Assembly: GCF_016735685.1 (NCBI RefSeq)
Contig: NZ_JAERRA010000001.1
Location: forward strand, 1,984,001 to 2,048,000
Length of the DNA stretch: 64,000 bases
Origin: Piscinibacter lacus
GTDB taxonomy: Bacteria; Pseudomonadota; Gammaproteobacteria; Burkholderiales; Burkholderiaceae_C
Direction: 5' to 3'
Shown here piece by piece: positions 55,950 through 64,000 of the stretch. The number at the start of each line of letters is the position of its first letter. Within the stretch, counting starts at the first letter, position 1. Under the pieces are notes generated by a model. It had not been told where the DNA came from. It saw nothing but the letters and a program-made list of their open reading frames with translations, and did no database searches. A program made the position numbers and the translations under genes.

Positions 55950-57232
55950 GGCTTGAGCCCGGCGTGCACCACCTTGTGCATGCGCCGCACGCCCCTCCAG
56001 GTGGCCAGCGCGATCAGGGGAACGCTCACCGCAATCGCCAGCTCCGGCTTGATCGGCAGGCCCAGCAGGCTCGCGCCCTTGGCCAGGTAGCCGATCAGGC
56101 CGCTGCCGTAGTAGCTGATCGCCACCACCGACAGGCCCTCGACCGCGCTCTGCATCATCAGTTGCAGCTTCTGGCGGCGGTTCATGTCGTCGAGCAGGGC
56201 CTGGCTGGCTTCCTGCGCCTCGATCTCCACCCGCGTGCGCAGCAGGTTGCTGGTGCGCGAGATGCGCTCGGACAGGGCCTGCTGCCGCCGGGCCGCCCAG
56301 GCGCAGGTCTGCATCGCCGGGGCGAGGCGGCGGTCCATGAACTCGCGCAGGGTCTGGAGGTTGGGCAGGCCGGATTCATGCAGCTCGTCGATGCGGCGCT
56401 GCATCAGCTCGAAATAGGCGGCGCTGGCCGAGAAGCGCGCATGGGTGGCGGCATACAGGCTCTCGACCCGGCCGGCGAGCTGGGTCAGCTCGCGCAGCAG
56501 CTCGGGCTCGCGCTCGCGGCGGGCGCTGCGGATCTCGCCGGCCACCCGGGCCAGGTCGCGCTCCGCATCGGCCAGGGTGGCGCCCACCTCGCGCGCGGCC
56601 GGCAGGCCCAGCAGGGCCATCATGCGGTAGGTCTCGATCTCGACGATGCGCTGCACCGTGCGGCCCAGGCGCCGCGGGTTCATGCTGCCGACCCGCAGGA
56701 CGAAACGGGCCAGGCCGTCGGCATGCAGGCGGAAGTCGGTCATCAGCTCGCCCGAGCCCTCCATCACCGCCGAGCCGACGAGGCTGTCCTCGTCGAGTTC
56801 GCGGCGCACCAGGCGCGGCCCGCTCTCGTCCTGGGCCGTCAGCACCAGCAGGTGCAGGCCGACCAGCCACTGCCCGGGCAGGGCCGACAGCCAGTCCTGC
56901 GGCAGCCGCGTCAGGGGCATGTCATCGAAATCGTCGCAGCCGGCATCCAGCGGGCGGCGGAAGGTCCAGGTCTGGAACTCGGTGTGCTGCTCCCAGCGCA
57001 GGTGCAAGCCGCCGCCCAGATCGACGCTCAGGTGGCCGGCGCCCTCGGCCGGCAGGGGCAGATGCCGGGCCAGCAGCAGGGCACGCAGGTGCTCGCGGGC
57101 GGCCTCGGCCACTTCGCCCGGCGGGGTCAGCAGGGCGAGGTGCGAAAGCGCCATCGGCGCTTGCAGGCGTTCGGGCGGGCGGGCGTGAACCTCGTTGTGC
57201 AGGGATTCGCGCCAGGGATGCGATCGGGGCAT
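55946..57232 (-). CDS. DUF3422 family membrane-associated protein
   Basis: 428 residues of a proteobacterial family without known function. The N-terminus HPWRESLHNEVHARPPERL is the family hallmark. The central part is a long coiled-coil-like helical region (about 215-350, ARVAGEIRSARREREPELL...), followed by two hydrophobic segments near the C-terminus (about 366-408), suggesting membrane anchoring by the tail. ATGA overlap with the transporter gene suggests a functional pair. Confidence 0.9.
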   Translation of the reverse strand: MPRSHPWRESLHNEVHARPPERLQAPMALSHLALLTPPGEVAEAAREHLRALLLARHLPLPAEGAGHLSVDLGGGLHLRWEQHTEFQTWTFRRPLDAGCDDFDDMPLTRLPQDWLSALPGQWLVGLHLLVLTAQDESGPRLVRRELDEDSLVGSAVMEGSGELMTDFRLHADGLARFVLRVGSMNPRRLGRTVQRIVEIETYRMMALLGLPAAREVGATLADAERDLARVAGEIRSARREREPELLRELTQLAGRVESLYAATHARFSASAAYFELMQRRIDELHESGLPNLQTLREFMDRRLAPAMQTCAWAARRQQALSERISRTSNLLRTRVEIEAQEASQALLDDMNRRQKLQLMMQSAVEGLSVVAISYYGSGLIGYLAKGASLLGLPIKPELAIAVSVPLIALATWRGVRRMHKVVHAGLKP

Positions 57233-57359
57233 GTCAGGGTTTCTCCTGGGCGGATCATAGACAGGCCCCGAGAAGGACGCGGGGCCCGCCCCCTTGCCGG
57301 GAACGGGCCCCAGGGGCCGGCGCGTCCGCTTGCGGGACGGGCGGCCGTGGCCGGGCCGT

Positions 57360-58868
57360 TCAGTCGGCGTCCTTGAAGGCTTGCTCGCGGCGGTTCTTCA
57401 CCGAGGGCAGCGCGACGATGACGATCAGCAGCACCGCCGCCACCAGCAGGCCGGCCGACAGCGGCCGCGTGGCAAAGGTGCTCCAGTCGCCGCGCGACAG
57501 CAGCAGCGCGCGGCGCAGGTTCTCTTCCATCATCGGCCCCAGGATGAAGCCCAGCAGCAGGGGCGCCGGCTCGCAGCCCAGCTTGTAGAAGGCATAGCCC
57601 ACCACGCCGAAGCCGGCGGCCATGAAGACGTCGAAGTTGTTGTTGTTCAGCGTGTAGAGGCCGATGCAGCAGAAGGTCAGGATGGCAGGGAAGAGCACGC
57701 GGTAGGGCACCGTCAGCAGCTTGATCCACACGCCGATCAGCGGCAGGTTCAGGATCACCAGCATCAGGTTGCCGATCCACATCGAGGCGATCAGGCCCCA
57801 GAACAGCGCCGGGTCGCTGGTCATCACCTGTGGGCCGGGCTGGATGCCCTTGATCGTCATCGCGCCGACCATCAGCGCCATCACCGCATTCGGCGGGATG
57901 CCGAGCGTGAGCATGGGGATGAAGCTGGTCTGCGCGCCGGCGTTGTTGGCCGACTCCGGGCCGGCCACGCCCTGGATGGCGCCCTTGCCGAAGCGCTCGG
58001 GCGTCTTCGACACCTTCTTCTCGACCGTGTAGGCCGCGAAGGAAGCCAGCAGCGCGCCGCCGCCCGGCAGCACGCCGAGGATGGAGCCCAGCGCGGTGCC
58101 GCGCAGCACGGCGGGGGCCGCGTCGCGGAAATCCTGCTTGGTCGGCCACAGGCCCTTCACGTCCTTGGTGAAGACCTCGCGGTGCTCGGCGGGCTTGCCG
58201 AGGTTGGCGATGATCTCGCCGAAGCCGAACACGCCCATGGCGATCGCGACGAAGCTGATGCCGTCGGTCAGCTCGGCGATGTCGAAGCTGTAGCGCGGGA
58301 TGCCGGAGATCACGTCGGTGTTGACCTGGCCGATCAGCAGGCCCAGCACGATCATCGCGATCGCCTTGACCAGCGAGCCCGAGGCCAGCACCACGGCGCC
58401 GATCAGGCCCAGCACCATCAGGCTGAAGTACTCGGCCGGGCCGAACTGGAAGGCCAGCTCGGTCAGCGGCGGCGCGAAGGCCGCGATGATCAGCGTGCCG
58501 ACGCTGCCGGCGAAGAAGCTGCCCAGCGCGGCCGTCGACAGCGCAGCGCCGGCGCGGCCCTGGCGGGCCATCTGGTAGCCGTCGATCGCGGTGACGACCG
58601 AGCTGGATTCACCCGGCACATTGATCAGGATGGCGGTGGTCGAGCCGCCGTACTGCGCGCCGTAGTAGATGCCGGCCAGCATGATCAGCGCGGGCGTCGC
58701 GTCCAGCGCGTAGATGCTGGGCAGCAGCATGGCCATGGTGGCCACCGGGCCGAGGCCGGGCAGCACGCCGATGAGGGTGCCGAGCAGGCAGCCGAAGAAG
58801 CCGTAAGCCAGGTTCTGGAAGGTCAGCGCGGTCTGGAAGCCGAGCGTGAGGTTGTTGATCAGGTCCAT
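57360..58868 (-). CDS. tctA: Tripartite tricarboxylate transporter large permease TctA
   Basis: 502-residue, ~12-helix permease of the TTT family. Typical stretches are GVLPGLGPVATMAMLLPSIYALDATPALIMLAGIYYGAQYGGSTTAILINVPGE (N-terminal re-entrant region; signature glycines) and the repeat in the second half with VLPGGGALLASFAAYTVEKK. It follows tctB by 16 bp on the same strand. The usual periplasmic binding protein gene tctC is missing next to it. Confidence 0.95.
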   Translation of the reverse strand: MDLINNLTLGFQTALTFQNLAYGFFGCLLGTLIGVLPGLGPVATMAMLLPSIYALDATPALIMLAGIYYGAQYGGSTTAILINVPGESSSVVTAIDGYQMARQGRAGAALSTAALGSFFAGSVGTLIIAAFAPPLTELAFQFGPAEYFSLMVLGLIGAVVLASGSLVKAIAMIVLGLLIGQVNTDVISGIPRYSFDIAELTDGISFVAIAMGVFGFGEIIANLGKPAEHREVFTKDVKGLWPTKQDFRDAAPAVLRGTALGSILGVLPGGGALLASFAAYTVEKKVSKTPERFGKGAIQGVAGPESANNAGAQTSFIPMLTLGIPPNAVMALMVGAMTIKGIQPGPQVMTSDPALFWGLIASMWIGNLMLVILNLPLIGVWIKLLTVPYRVLFPAILTFCCIGLYTLNNNNFDVFMAAGFGVVGYAFYKLGCEPAPLLLGFILGPMMEENLRRALLLSRGDWSTFATRPLSAGLLVAAVLLIVIVALPSVKNRREQAFKDAD

Positions 58869-58884
58869 GGGGCAGCCTTCCGGT

Positions 58885-59346
58885 TCAGCCGAGGAACGCC
58901 GGCCACAGGGGCAGCGTCAGGGCCAGGCCCTTGATGAAGAGCAGCCAGGCCAGTCCGGTGAGCACCACGGCCGAGATGGTGGCGTCGCGCAGGCTGAACT
59001 CGTCACCCGCCGCGCTGGCGCCGAAGACCAGCAGCGGCAGCGCCACCGCCAGGCCCACCCGCGGCAGCAGCACGCCGAAGAGCACGACGCTGCCGAGGAT
59101 GGTGATCAGCGGCTTCCAGGCCAGCTTGCCGATGGGTTCGCCGTCCTCGGTCTCCAGGGTCAGGGCCTTGAACAGCACCAGCGCGCCCAGCACCGACAGG
59201 ATGCCGCCGAGCAGCATGGGGAAGTAACCCGGGCCGGGGCGGGCGGAGACGCCGAAATCGTAGGCGCTCGCCCCCAGGGCGAAGGACACGCCGACGGCAA
59301 GGAACATCAGTCCCGCGCCAAAGTCGCGTTGGCTCTTGATCTTCAT
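58885..59346 (-). CDS. tctB: Tripartite tricarboxylate transporter small permease TctB
   Basis: 153 residues with four hydrophobic helices and the TctB pattern FGAGLMFLAVGVSFALGASAYDFG...GPGYFPMLLGGILSVLGALVLFKAL. It is the small membrane subunit that pairs with TctA. Upstream of it is a 176-bp gap and then the spermidine-synthase-like gene on the same strand, not tctC. Confidence 0.93.
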   Translation of the reverse strand: MKIKSQRDFGAGLMFLAVGVSFALGASAYDFGVSARPGPGYFPMLLGGILSVLGALVLFKALTLETEDGEPIGKLAWKPLITILGSVVLFGVLLPRVGLAVALPLLVFGASAAGDEFSLRDATISAVVLTGLAWLLFIKGLALTLPLWPAFLG

Positions 59347-59522
59347 GGTGGTGGGAGTCTCCGGTCCGGTGGTTCTGCGCCCGCATCGGGCGTGTGCCGT
59401 CTTGGCGCGGCGGCCGCGGGCTGCGGCTGGTTCGGCGGCATTGTAGGAAGCGACCCTGCCGGGGGGCTGCGGATTTCACGTAGTGGCATTCCGCAGCCCC
59501 AGGCCCCCAAGCGACCCCAGGC

Positions 59523-60296
59523 TCAGTCGCTGCGGCTGAGGCTGCGGGCCCAGCGCAGGGCCGGCAGTTTCATCAGGCGCTGAAGCTCGGCCGCGCGGGC
59601 GGCCAGGGTGTCGCGCTCGGGCCAGGGGCCTTCGCGCCAGGCCAGCAGCACGGTGTTGCCTTCGGCCGTGGGCGGCAGCCAGGCGACATGGCAGGCGCCG
59701 AAGGCCGCGCGCAGGCGGCGCAGGCTGCCGGCCCGGTTGGCGCGCCAGCCAAAGACGTTGACGCTCATCACGCCGTCCTCGCCCAGGGCGGCGCGGCAGT
59801 CGCGGTAGAAGCCCTCGTCGTCGAGCACGGGGGCGGCGGCATCGTGGTCGTAGAGGTCGACGCACAGCAAATCGACCGTGCCGAGCTGGGCCGGCTGGCG
59901 CAGCCAGTCGGCGGCATCGCCGATCACCACGGCCAGGCGGGCATCGTCGGGCGGCAGCTTGAACCACTGGCGGCAGGCCTGCACGACCTGCGGGTTCAGC
60001 TCGACCGCGGTGCTGCGCCAGCGCAGGGTCTGGTGGCAGGCCTTGGTCAGCGCGGCCGCGCCCAGGCCGAGCTGCACCGCATGCGGCAGCGGCTCGCCGG
60101 GCGGAGGTTCCAGCGGCCCGCGGCGCAGCAGCAGGGCGGCCAGCATGCGCTGCACATACTCCAGCTCGATCTTCCAGGGCGAGCGGATGCGCATCGTGCC
60201 CTGCACCCAGTCGGTGTCGCCCAGGTGCAGGTGGCGCAGGCCCTCGCCTTCGGAGAGGGACACGGCGGGCAGTTCGGTTCTCGGTTCGGTCGGCAC
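59523..60296 (-). CDS. Spermidine-synthase-like protein
   Basis: 257 residues with the Rossmann fold of spermidine synthases and methyltransferases: AVQLGLGAAALTKACHQ in place of the usual GGGDG loop, VELNPQVVQACRQWF, GDAADWL and DLLCVDLYDHDA. The polyamine-binding aspartate context of true SpeE (GGGxG, D-x-x-D/P) is altered, so it may not make spermidine. It lies 12 bp downstream of the tatD-like gene's stop in the same direction. Confidence 0.85.
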   Translation of the reverse strand: MPTEPRTELPAVSLSEGEGLRHLHLGDTDWVQGTMRIRSPWKIELEYVQRMLAALLLRRGPLEPPPGEPLPHAVQLGLGAAALTKACHQTLRWRSTAVELNPQVVQACRQWFKLPPDDARLAVVIGDAADWLRQPAQLGTVDLLCVDLYDHDAAAPVLDDEGFYRDCRAALGEDGVMSVNVFGWRANRAGSLRRLRAAFGACHVAWLPPTAEGNTVLLAWREGPWPERDTLAARAAELQRLMKLPALRWARSLSRSD

Positions 60297-60308
60297 GGGG
60301 GCTCGCGG

Positions 60309-61169
60309 TCAGGGGATGGGGTGGGGCGGCGGCCGCTCGCCGCACAGGCCGGCCAGGCGAGGCAGCGCGGCCAGGGCATTGCGCGTGGTGTGGGCGGCGG
60401 TGCTTGCAGCATCCCAGCCGCGCAGGGCGGCCAGGGTCTGGGCGATGCGGGGCAGCTCGGCCGGCTCATTGCGGCCATGGGCCAGGCCGGCGGCGCGCTG
60501 CTCGGCCCGGCGGTAGAGCCAGGGGGGCGGAATGTCCGGCGCATCGGTCTCCAGCACCAGGGCCCGGGCCGGCAGGCCGGTGGCGAGGGCGCGCAGTTGC
60601 AGGGCGCGCTCGAAGACCAGGGCGCCGCCGAAGCCCAGCGCGAAGCCCAGGTCGACGAAGGCCTGCGCCTGCTGCGCACTGCCATTGAAGGCATGGGCGA
60701 TGCCGCCCAGCCCGGGCCGGCGGCGCAGGTGCTTGAGCAGGCTGTCGGCCGAGCGTCGCACATGCAGCAGCACCGGCAGGCCATGGCGGGCGGCCAGGCC
60801 GAGCTGGGCCGCGTACACACGTTCCTGTCGCGCACGGTCCAGGCCGGGCACGAAGTGGTCGAGGCCGATCTCGCCGACGGCCACCAGCCGCGGGTCCTCG
60901 CGCGCCGCATGCAGGGCGGCATCCAGGGCATCGAGCGCGGCGGTCTCCGCCGCCCGGTCGGCCAGGGCGTCCAGGGCCAGGGGATGCAGGCCCAGGGCAT
61001 AGGCCAGGCCGTGGGCATGGGCAAGGGCCTGCACCCGGGGGAAATCGGCCGTGTCGACCGCCGGCAGCACCATCTGCCCCACGCCGGCCGCGCGGGCGCG
61101 CGCCACCACGGCGGCGGCATCGGGCGCGAACTCGGGGGCGCTGAGGTGGCAGTGGGTGTCGATCCACAT
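60309..61169 (-). CDS. TatD-family metal-dependent hydrolase (second of two)
   Basis: 286 residues beginning MWIDTHCHL (metal-binding HxH), with GEIGLDHFVPGLDRARQERV, VLLHVRRSAD, AHAFNGSAQQA and ETDAPDIPPPW, i.e. the TatD active-site series. Start placed at the ATG at 61169. It resembles the TatD/YjjV branch more than the YcfH-like copy at 11285-12088. Transcribed ahead of the spermidine-synthase-like gene. Confidence 0.9.
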   Translation of the reverse strand: MWIDTHCHLSAPEFAPDAAAVVARARAAGVGQMVLPAVDTADFPRVQALAHAHGLAYALGLHPLALDALADRAAETAALDALDAALHAAREDPRLVAVGEIGLDHFVPGLDRARQERVYAAQLGLAARHGLPVLLHVRRSADSLLKHLRRRPGLGGIAHAFNGSAQQAQAFVDLGFALGFGGALVFERALQLRALATGLPARALVLETDAPDIPPPWLYRRAEQRAAGLAHGRNEPAELPRIAQTLAALRGWDAASTAAHTTRNALAALPRLAGLCGERPPPHPIP

Positions 61170-61261
61170 GGCAGGGGGTCCGGAGGCGACTAGCATGCGG
61201 CCTCGCCCGCGGCCCGAGGCCGGCGGCGCGTGCCGTCTGTCGATTGTTTCAGGAGCCCCTC

Positions 61262-61903
61262 ATGAAGCGTGTCCGTCCCCTCCTCCTCGCCCTGGCCGCC
61301 CTGGTGGCCGCGTGCAGCACCGTCGAACTGCCGCCCGCCCGCGTGGCCGATGGCGAGCTGCCGCTGCCCGAGGGCTACACCGGCTGGAGCAAGTTCCTTT
61401 CCGCCGTGCAGCGGCCCGACGCCAGGCAGGTGCGCGAGATCTACATGAACCGCGTCGCCACCGAGGGCACAGCCCCTGCGGGCTTCCCGAATGGCAGCGT
61501 CTTCGTGATGGAGAACTACGCGGCCCAGACCAACCCGGACGGCACGCTCAAGACCGGCCCGGACGGCAAGCTGCTCAAGGGCGAGCTGCAGCGCGTCTTC
61601 GTGATGGGCAAGCAGGCCGGCTGGGGCGAGGGCGTGCCCGAGGCCATGCGCACCGGCAACTGGGTGTATGCCTCCTACCTCGCCAACGGCCAGAAGAGCA
61701 GCGACAACCTGGCCACCTGCCGCGCCTGCCATGTTGCGCTGAAGGACAAGCCGGTGGACTTCGTCTTCCGCTACGACGAGTACTTCAAGACCAAGCGCAG
61801 CCAGGTCCTGGACCCGGCCCTGCGCCTGGCCCTGGGCCAGCCCACCAGTCTGGCTGCCGACATCCCGCCGGCGGTGCTGGCCGCCCTGCACGGCGGCCGC
61901 TGA
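61262..61903 (+). CDS. Cytochrome P460-family lipoprotein
   Basis: 213 residues with a lipoprotein signal (lipobox LVAAC at about 15-19, preceded by KR and a hydrophobic stretch) and one haem-binding motif CRACH near residue 160, in a P460-type beta-fold (WSKFLSAVQRPDARQVREIYMNRVA; NGSVFVMENY; GNWVYASYL). P460 proteins carry a cross-linked haem c and can oxidise hydroxylamine or bind NO; the cross-linking lysine cannot be assigned with certainty. Outer-membrane or periplasmic location is implied. Confidence 0.88.
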   Translation: MKRVRPLLLALAALVAACSTVELPPARVADGELPLPEGYTGWSKFLSAVQRPDARQVREIYMNRVATEGTAPAGFPNGSVFVMENYAAQTNPDGTLKTGPDGKLLKGELQRVFVMGKQAGWGEGVPEAMRTGNWVYASYLANGQKSSDNLATCRACHVALKDKPVDFVFRYDEYFKTKRSQVLDPALRLALGQPTSLAADIPPAVLAALHGGR

Positions 61904-62007
61904 AAGGCGGCTGCGACCGGCGGGCGCCCAGGCGCCCGCCGGTTGCCCGCCTTCCGCCCCCCGCTTCCATCCCTGACGCCCTGACCGGCTGCCTGCCCCG
62001 CCTTCCC

Positions 62008-63039
62008 ATGCCTGCCCTGCCCGCCTGTCTTCCGCCATCGTTCGCGTTCCCCCGCCAGCTTGCCGGGCGGCTGCGGGCCGGCCTGCGCCGGCTGGCCTGG
62101 CTGGGCCTGCTGGCCGGCGGCCTGGCCCAGGCCCAGGCCGTGCAGCCTGCGGGCGAGGCCGCCTCGGCGGCGACCGCGGCCAGCGCGCCGGCCGCCGCCG
62201 CGCCCCGCCTGGCGCCGGTCGAGCGCGGCCTGCTCTGGCGCGTGCAGGCGGCCGACGGCCAGGGCGCGCCCAGCTTTCTCTACGGCACCCTGCACATCGA
62301 CGACCGGCGGCTGATCGAACGGCTCGATCAGGTCGCCCCGCTGCGCGAGGCCCTGGCCGGCGCGCGCCTGCTGATGCTGGAGCTGCTGCCGAGCGCGGAC
62401 GACGCCCGCGCCTTCCAGCAGGCCACCCAGTTGCCCGAGGGCGAAAGCCTGCAAGCCCTCACCGGCCCGGCCCTGGGCCAGACGGTGATCGGCCTGCTGC
62501 GCGACCGCTACGGCATCCCGCCCGAGGTGGCCGGCCGCTTCAAGCCCTGGGCGGCCTACCTCTTCCTGAACCAGCCGGCCCGGGCGATCGGCGAGATCCT
62601 GGACCGCGCCATCCTCAACCGCGCGCTGCGCGAGCGGCGGCCGGTGGCCGCGCTCGAAACCCTGGCCCAGCAGCTTGATGCCCTCGACGGCCTGCCCCTG
62701 CCGCAACAGCTCAAGCTGCTGGAATCGGTCGCGCTGCGGCATGACCGCACCCAGGCCGCGATCGAGGGCCTGATCCAGCTCTACCTGGACGAAGACCTGA
62801 ACGGCCTGGCCGACTTGCAACAGCCCGGCCCGCGCGACGATGCCGTGCTGGCCGCGGCCCATGCCGCCCTGGTCGAGCGCCTGGTGCACCAGCGCAACCT
62901 GGGCATGCTGCGCACCATGGCGCCCGAGCTGAAGGCCGGCGGGGTGTTCGTCGCCGTCGGCGCCCTGCACCTTTGGGGCGACCGGGGCCTGCCCGCCCTG
63001 CTGGCGGCCGAAGGCTGGTCGGTTCAGCGGGTGCGCTGA
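62008..63039 (+). CDS. TraB/GumN family protein
   Basis: 343 residues from the ATG at 62008, with a signal peptide (about 15-44), an Ala-rich linker, and the TraB/GumN fold: LLWRVQAADGQGAPSFLYGTLHIDD near the N-terminus and the C-terminal GGVFVAVGALHLWGDRGLPALLAAEGWSVQRV with the conserved GALHL. TraB-type proteins are metal-dependent hydrolases or inhibitors; no defined role. Follows the P460 gene by 104 bp. Confidence 0.88.
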   Translation: MPALPACLPPSFAFPRQLAGRLRAGLRRLAWLGLLAGGLAQAQAVQPAGEAASAATAASAPAAAAPRLAPVERGLLWRVQAADGQGAPSFLYGTLHIDDRRLIERLDQVAPLREALAGARLLMLELLPSADDARAFQQATQLPEGESLQALTGPALGQTVIGLLRDRYGIPPEVAGRFKPWAAYLFLNQPARAIGEILDRAILNRALRERRPVAALETLAQQLDALDGLPLPQQLKLLESVALRHDRTQAAIEGLIQLYLDEDLNGLADLQQPGPRDDAVLAAAHAALVERLVHQRNLGMLRTMAPELKAGGVFVAVGALHLWGDRGLPALLAAEGWSVQRVR

Positions 63040-63058
63040 GCCGGGCCCGCAGCCGCGC

Positions 63059-63745
63059 TCAGACCAGCCGGCCGGCCTGCAAGCGCAGCAGGCGGTCGCA
63101 TCGGGCGGCCAGACTCTCGTCGTGGGTGACGACGACGAAGGCCGTGCCGCGCTCGCGCGCCAGCTTCAGCATGAGCTGGAAGACCGTCTCGGCGCTGCCG
63201 CGGTCCAGGTTGCCGGTCGGCTCGTCGGCCAGCACCGCAGCCGGCCGGGTGACCAGGGCCCGCGCCACCGCCACCCGCTGGCGCTCGCCGCCCGAAAGCT
63301 CGGCCGGACGATGCTCCAGCCGCGCCGCCAGGCCGACTTCGGCCAGCATGGCCGCCGCCGTGGCGCGGGCCTCGGCGCGCGGCATGCGGCGGATGGCGAG
63401 CGGCATCGCCACGTTGTCGAGCGCGCTGAACTCTGGCAGCAGGTGGTGGAACTGGTAGATGAAGCCCAGCTGGCGGTTGCGCCAGGCCCCCTGCTCGGCC
63501 GGCGTCAGGTGGGCGCCCTCGCCGTTGAAGGCGCGGCCGGCCAGGGCCACCGAACCGGCGCTCGGCCGGTCCAGGCCGCCCAGCAGGTGCAGCAGGGTGC
63601 TCTTGCCCGAGCCGGAGGCCCCGACCACGGCCAGGGTCTCGCCGGGCTGCAGGCGCAGGTCCACGCCGTGCAGCACGGCCACGTCCAGGCCGCCCTCGGT
63701 GTAGCGCCGGCTGAGGCCGCGGGCCTCGATCACGGGATCGCTCAT
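63059..63745 (-). CDS. lolD: Lipoprotein-releasing ABC transporter ATP-binding protein LolD
   Basis: ATPase of LolCDE, which moves outer-membrane lipoproteins from the inner membrane to LolA. 228 residues: Walker [11 protein letters not shown]-loop [22 protein letters not shown] (the LolD-specific segment), signature LSGGERQR, Walker [12 protein letters not shown] and the switch histidine in VVTHDE. It starts 1 bp after the stop of the LolC/E permease gene on the same strand. Confidence 0.95.
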   Translation of the reverse strand: MSDPVIEARGLSRRYTEGGLDVAVLHGVDLRLQPGETLAVVGASGSGKSTLLHLLGGLDRPSAGSVALAGRAFNGEGAHLTPAEQGAWRNRQLGFIYQFHHLLPEFSALDNVAMPLAIRRMPRAEARATAAAMLAEVGLAARLEHRPAELSGGERQRVAVARALVTRPAAVLADEPTGNLDRGSAETVFQLMLKLARERGTAFVVVTHDESLAARCDRLLRLQAGRLV

Positions 63746-63746
63746 C

Positions 63747-64000
63747 TCACTCGTAGCGCAGGGCTTCGGCGGGCTGCACGCGGCTTGCGCGCCAGCTCGG
63801 GTAGAGGGTGGCCAGGAAGGCCAGTGCCAGGGAGATCAGCGCGATCGGCACGATGTCGGCCGACTGCGGATCGCTGGGCATGCGGCTGATCAGGTAGATG
63901 CTGCCGGGCAGGAAGCTGGCATTGAACAGGCGTTCCAGCGCCGGCACGATCACATCGATGTTGCAGGCCACCAGCAGGCCCAGGCCCAGGCCGGAGAGCG
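63747..64000 (-). CDS. LolC/LolE-type lipoprotein-releasing permease, N-terminus outside the window
   Basis: The last 84 codons of a FtsX-like permease subunit. The tail [15 protein letters not shown]...[52 protein letters not shown] is characteristic of LolC/LolE, with the final transmembrane helix and the P-A-E-A-LRYE end. The frame stays open to position 64000. It precedes lolD in the transcript. Confidence 0.9.
   Translation of the reverse strand, partial: LSGLGLGLLVACNIDVIVPALERLFNASFLPGSIYLISRMPSDPQSADIVPIALISLALAFLATLYPSWRASRVQPAEALRYE

Overview
The window is about 70% G+C nearly throughout and has the gene content and order of a betaproteobacterium of the order Burkholderiales. The Rubrivivax/Leptothrix/Ideonella-type branch is my inference from gene combinations (phaCAB, odhA-odhB-lpd-zapE, mltG-tmk-holB-pilZ-tatD, PQQ genes); there is no rRNA gene in the window to confirm it. 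Most of the sequence is compact core chromosome with many ATGA stop/start overlaps, so most genes sit in translationally coupled operons.

Layout. 1-8.5 kb (minus strand): the 2-oxoglutarate dehydrogenase operon odhA-odhB-lpd, then zapE and a DinG/YoaA-like helicase cut by the window edge; two copies of an ~80-bp repeat lie behind odhA and odhB. 8.7-11.3 kb: Hsp33, a gamma-carbonic-anhydrase-like protein and a DUF455 ferritin-like protein. 11.3-15.5 kb (minus): mltG-tmk-holB-pilZ-tatD. 15.5-19.9 kb: ygfZ-DUF4936-NRDE, asparaginase, and lexA behind two tandem LexA boxes. 20-24 kb (minus): phaC-phaA-phaB for polyhydroxybutyrate. 24.1-29 kb: a small membrane protein, pgeF, a Nudix hydrolase, a XanB2/FkbO/Hyg5-type chorismatase, a YkgJ-type protein and argG.

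29-36 kb is the accessory region: a chromosomal integron. A complete integron integrase gene (34462-35445, plus strand) faces away from a leftward array of gene cassettes, all on the minus strand and of visibly lower G+C. Three complete attC sites (33222-33350, 31905-32033, 30911-31027), one short attC-like site beside the integrase (34018-34075) and one truncated attC half (30231-30261) define the cassettes. Cargo: a two-TM protein, a secreted collagen-like glycine-rich protein, a stand-alone HExxH protein resembling the FtsH (M41) protease domain, an unknown protein and, past the truncated end, a SHOCT-type membrane protein. A StbDE/RelBE-type toxin-antitoxin pair lies behind the integrase.

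36-45.5 kb: a pterin dehydratase, murB, yajQ; a coupled operon for a SoxYZ-like carrier, two metallo-beta-lactamase-fold proteins with degraded metal motifs and an RsuA-type pseudouridine synthase; a beta-propeller protein; fumC; and a phasin-like protein. 45.5-48.1 kb: a NarL-type two-component system divergent from a lone pqqA, with a tandem ATTCATGAA repeat between them. With the SoxYZ-like 'quinoprotein relay' genes this points to PQQ-dependent oxidation, although no PQQ dehydrogenase or pqqB-E lies in the window.

48-64 kb: ribF, a PCu(A)C copper chaperone, ileS-lspA, a quinone oxidoreductase, a DUF2007/zinc-ribbon protein, an EamA transporter with a DUF3422 protein, tctA-tctB without tctC, a spermidine-synthase-like methyltransferase-fold protein, a second TatD, a P460-type cytochrome lipoprotein, a TraB/GumN protein, lolD, and the end of a lolC/E gene running out of the window. 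No tRNA, rRNA or CRISPR array was seen.
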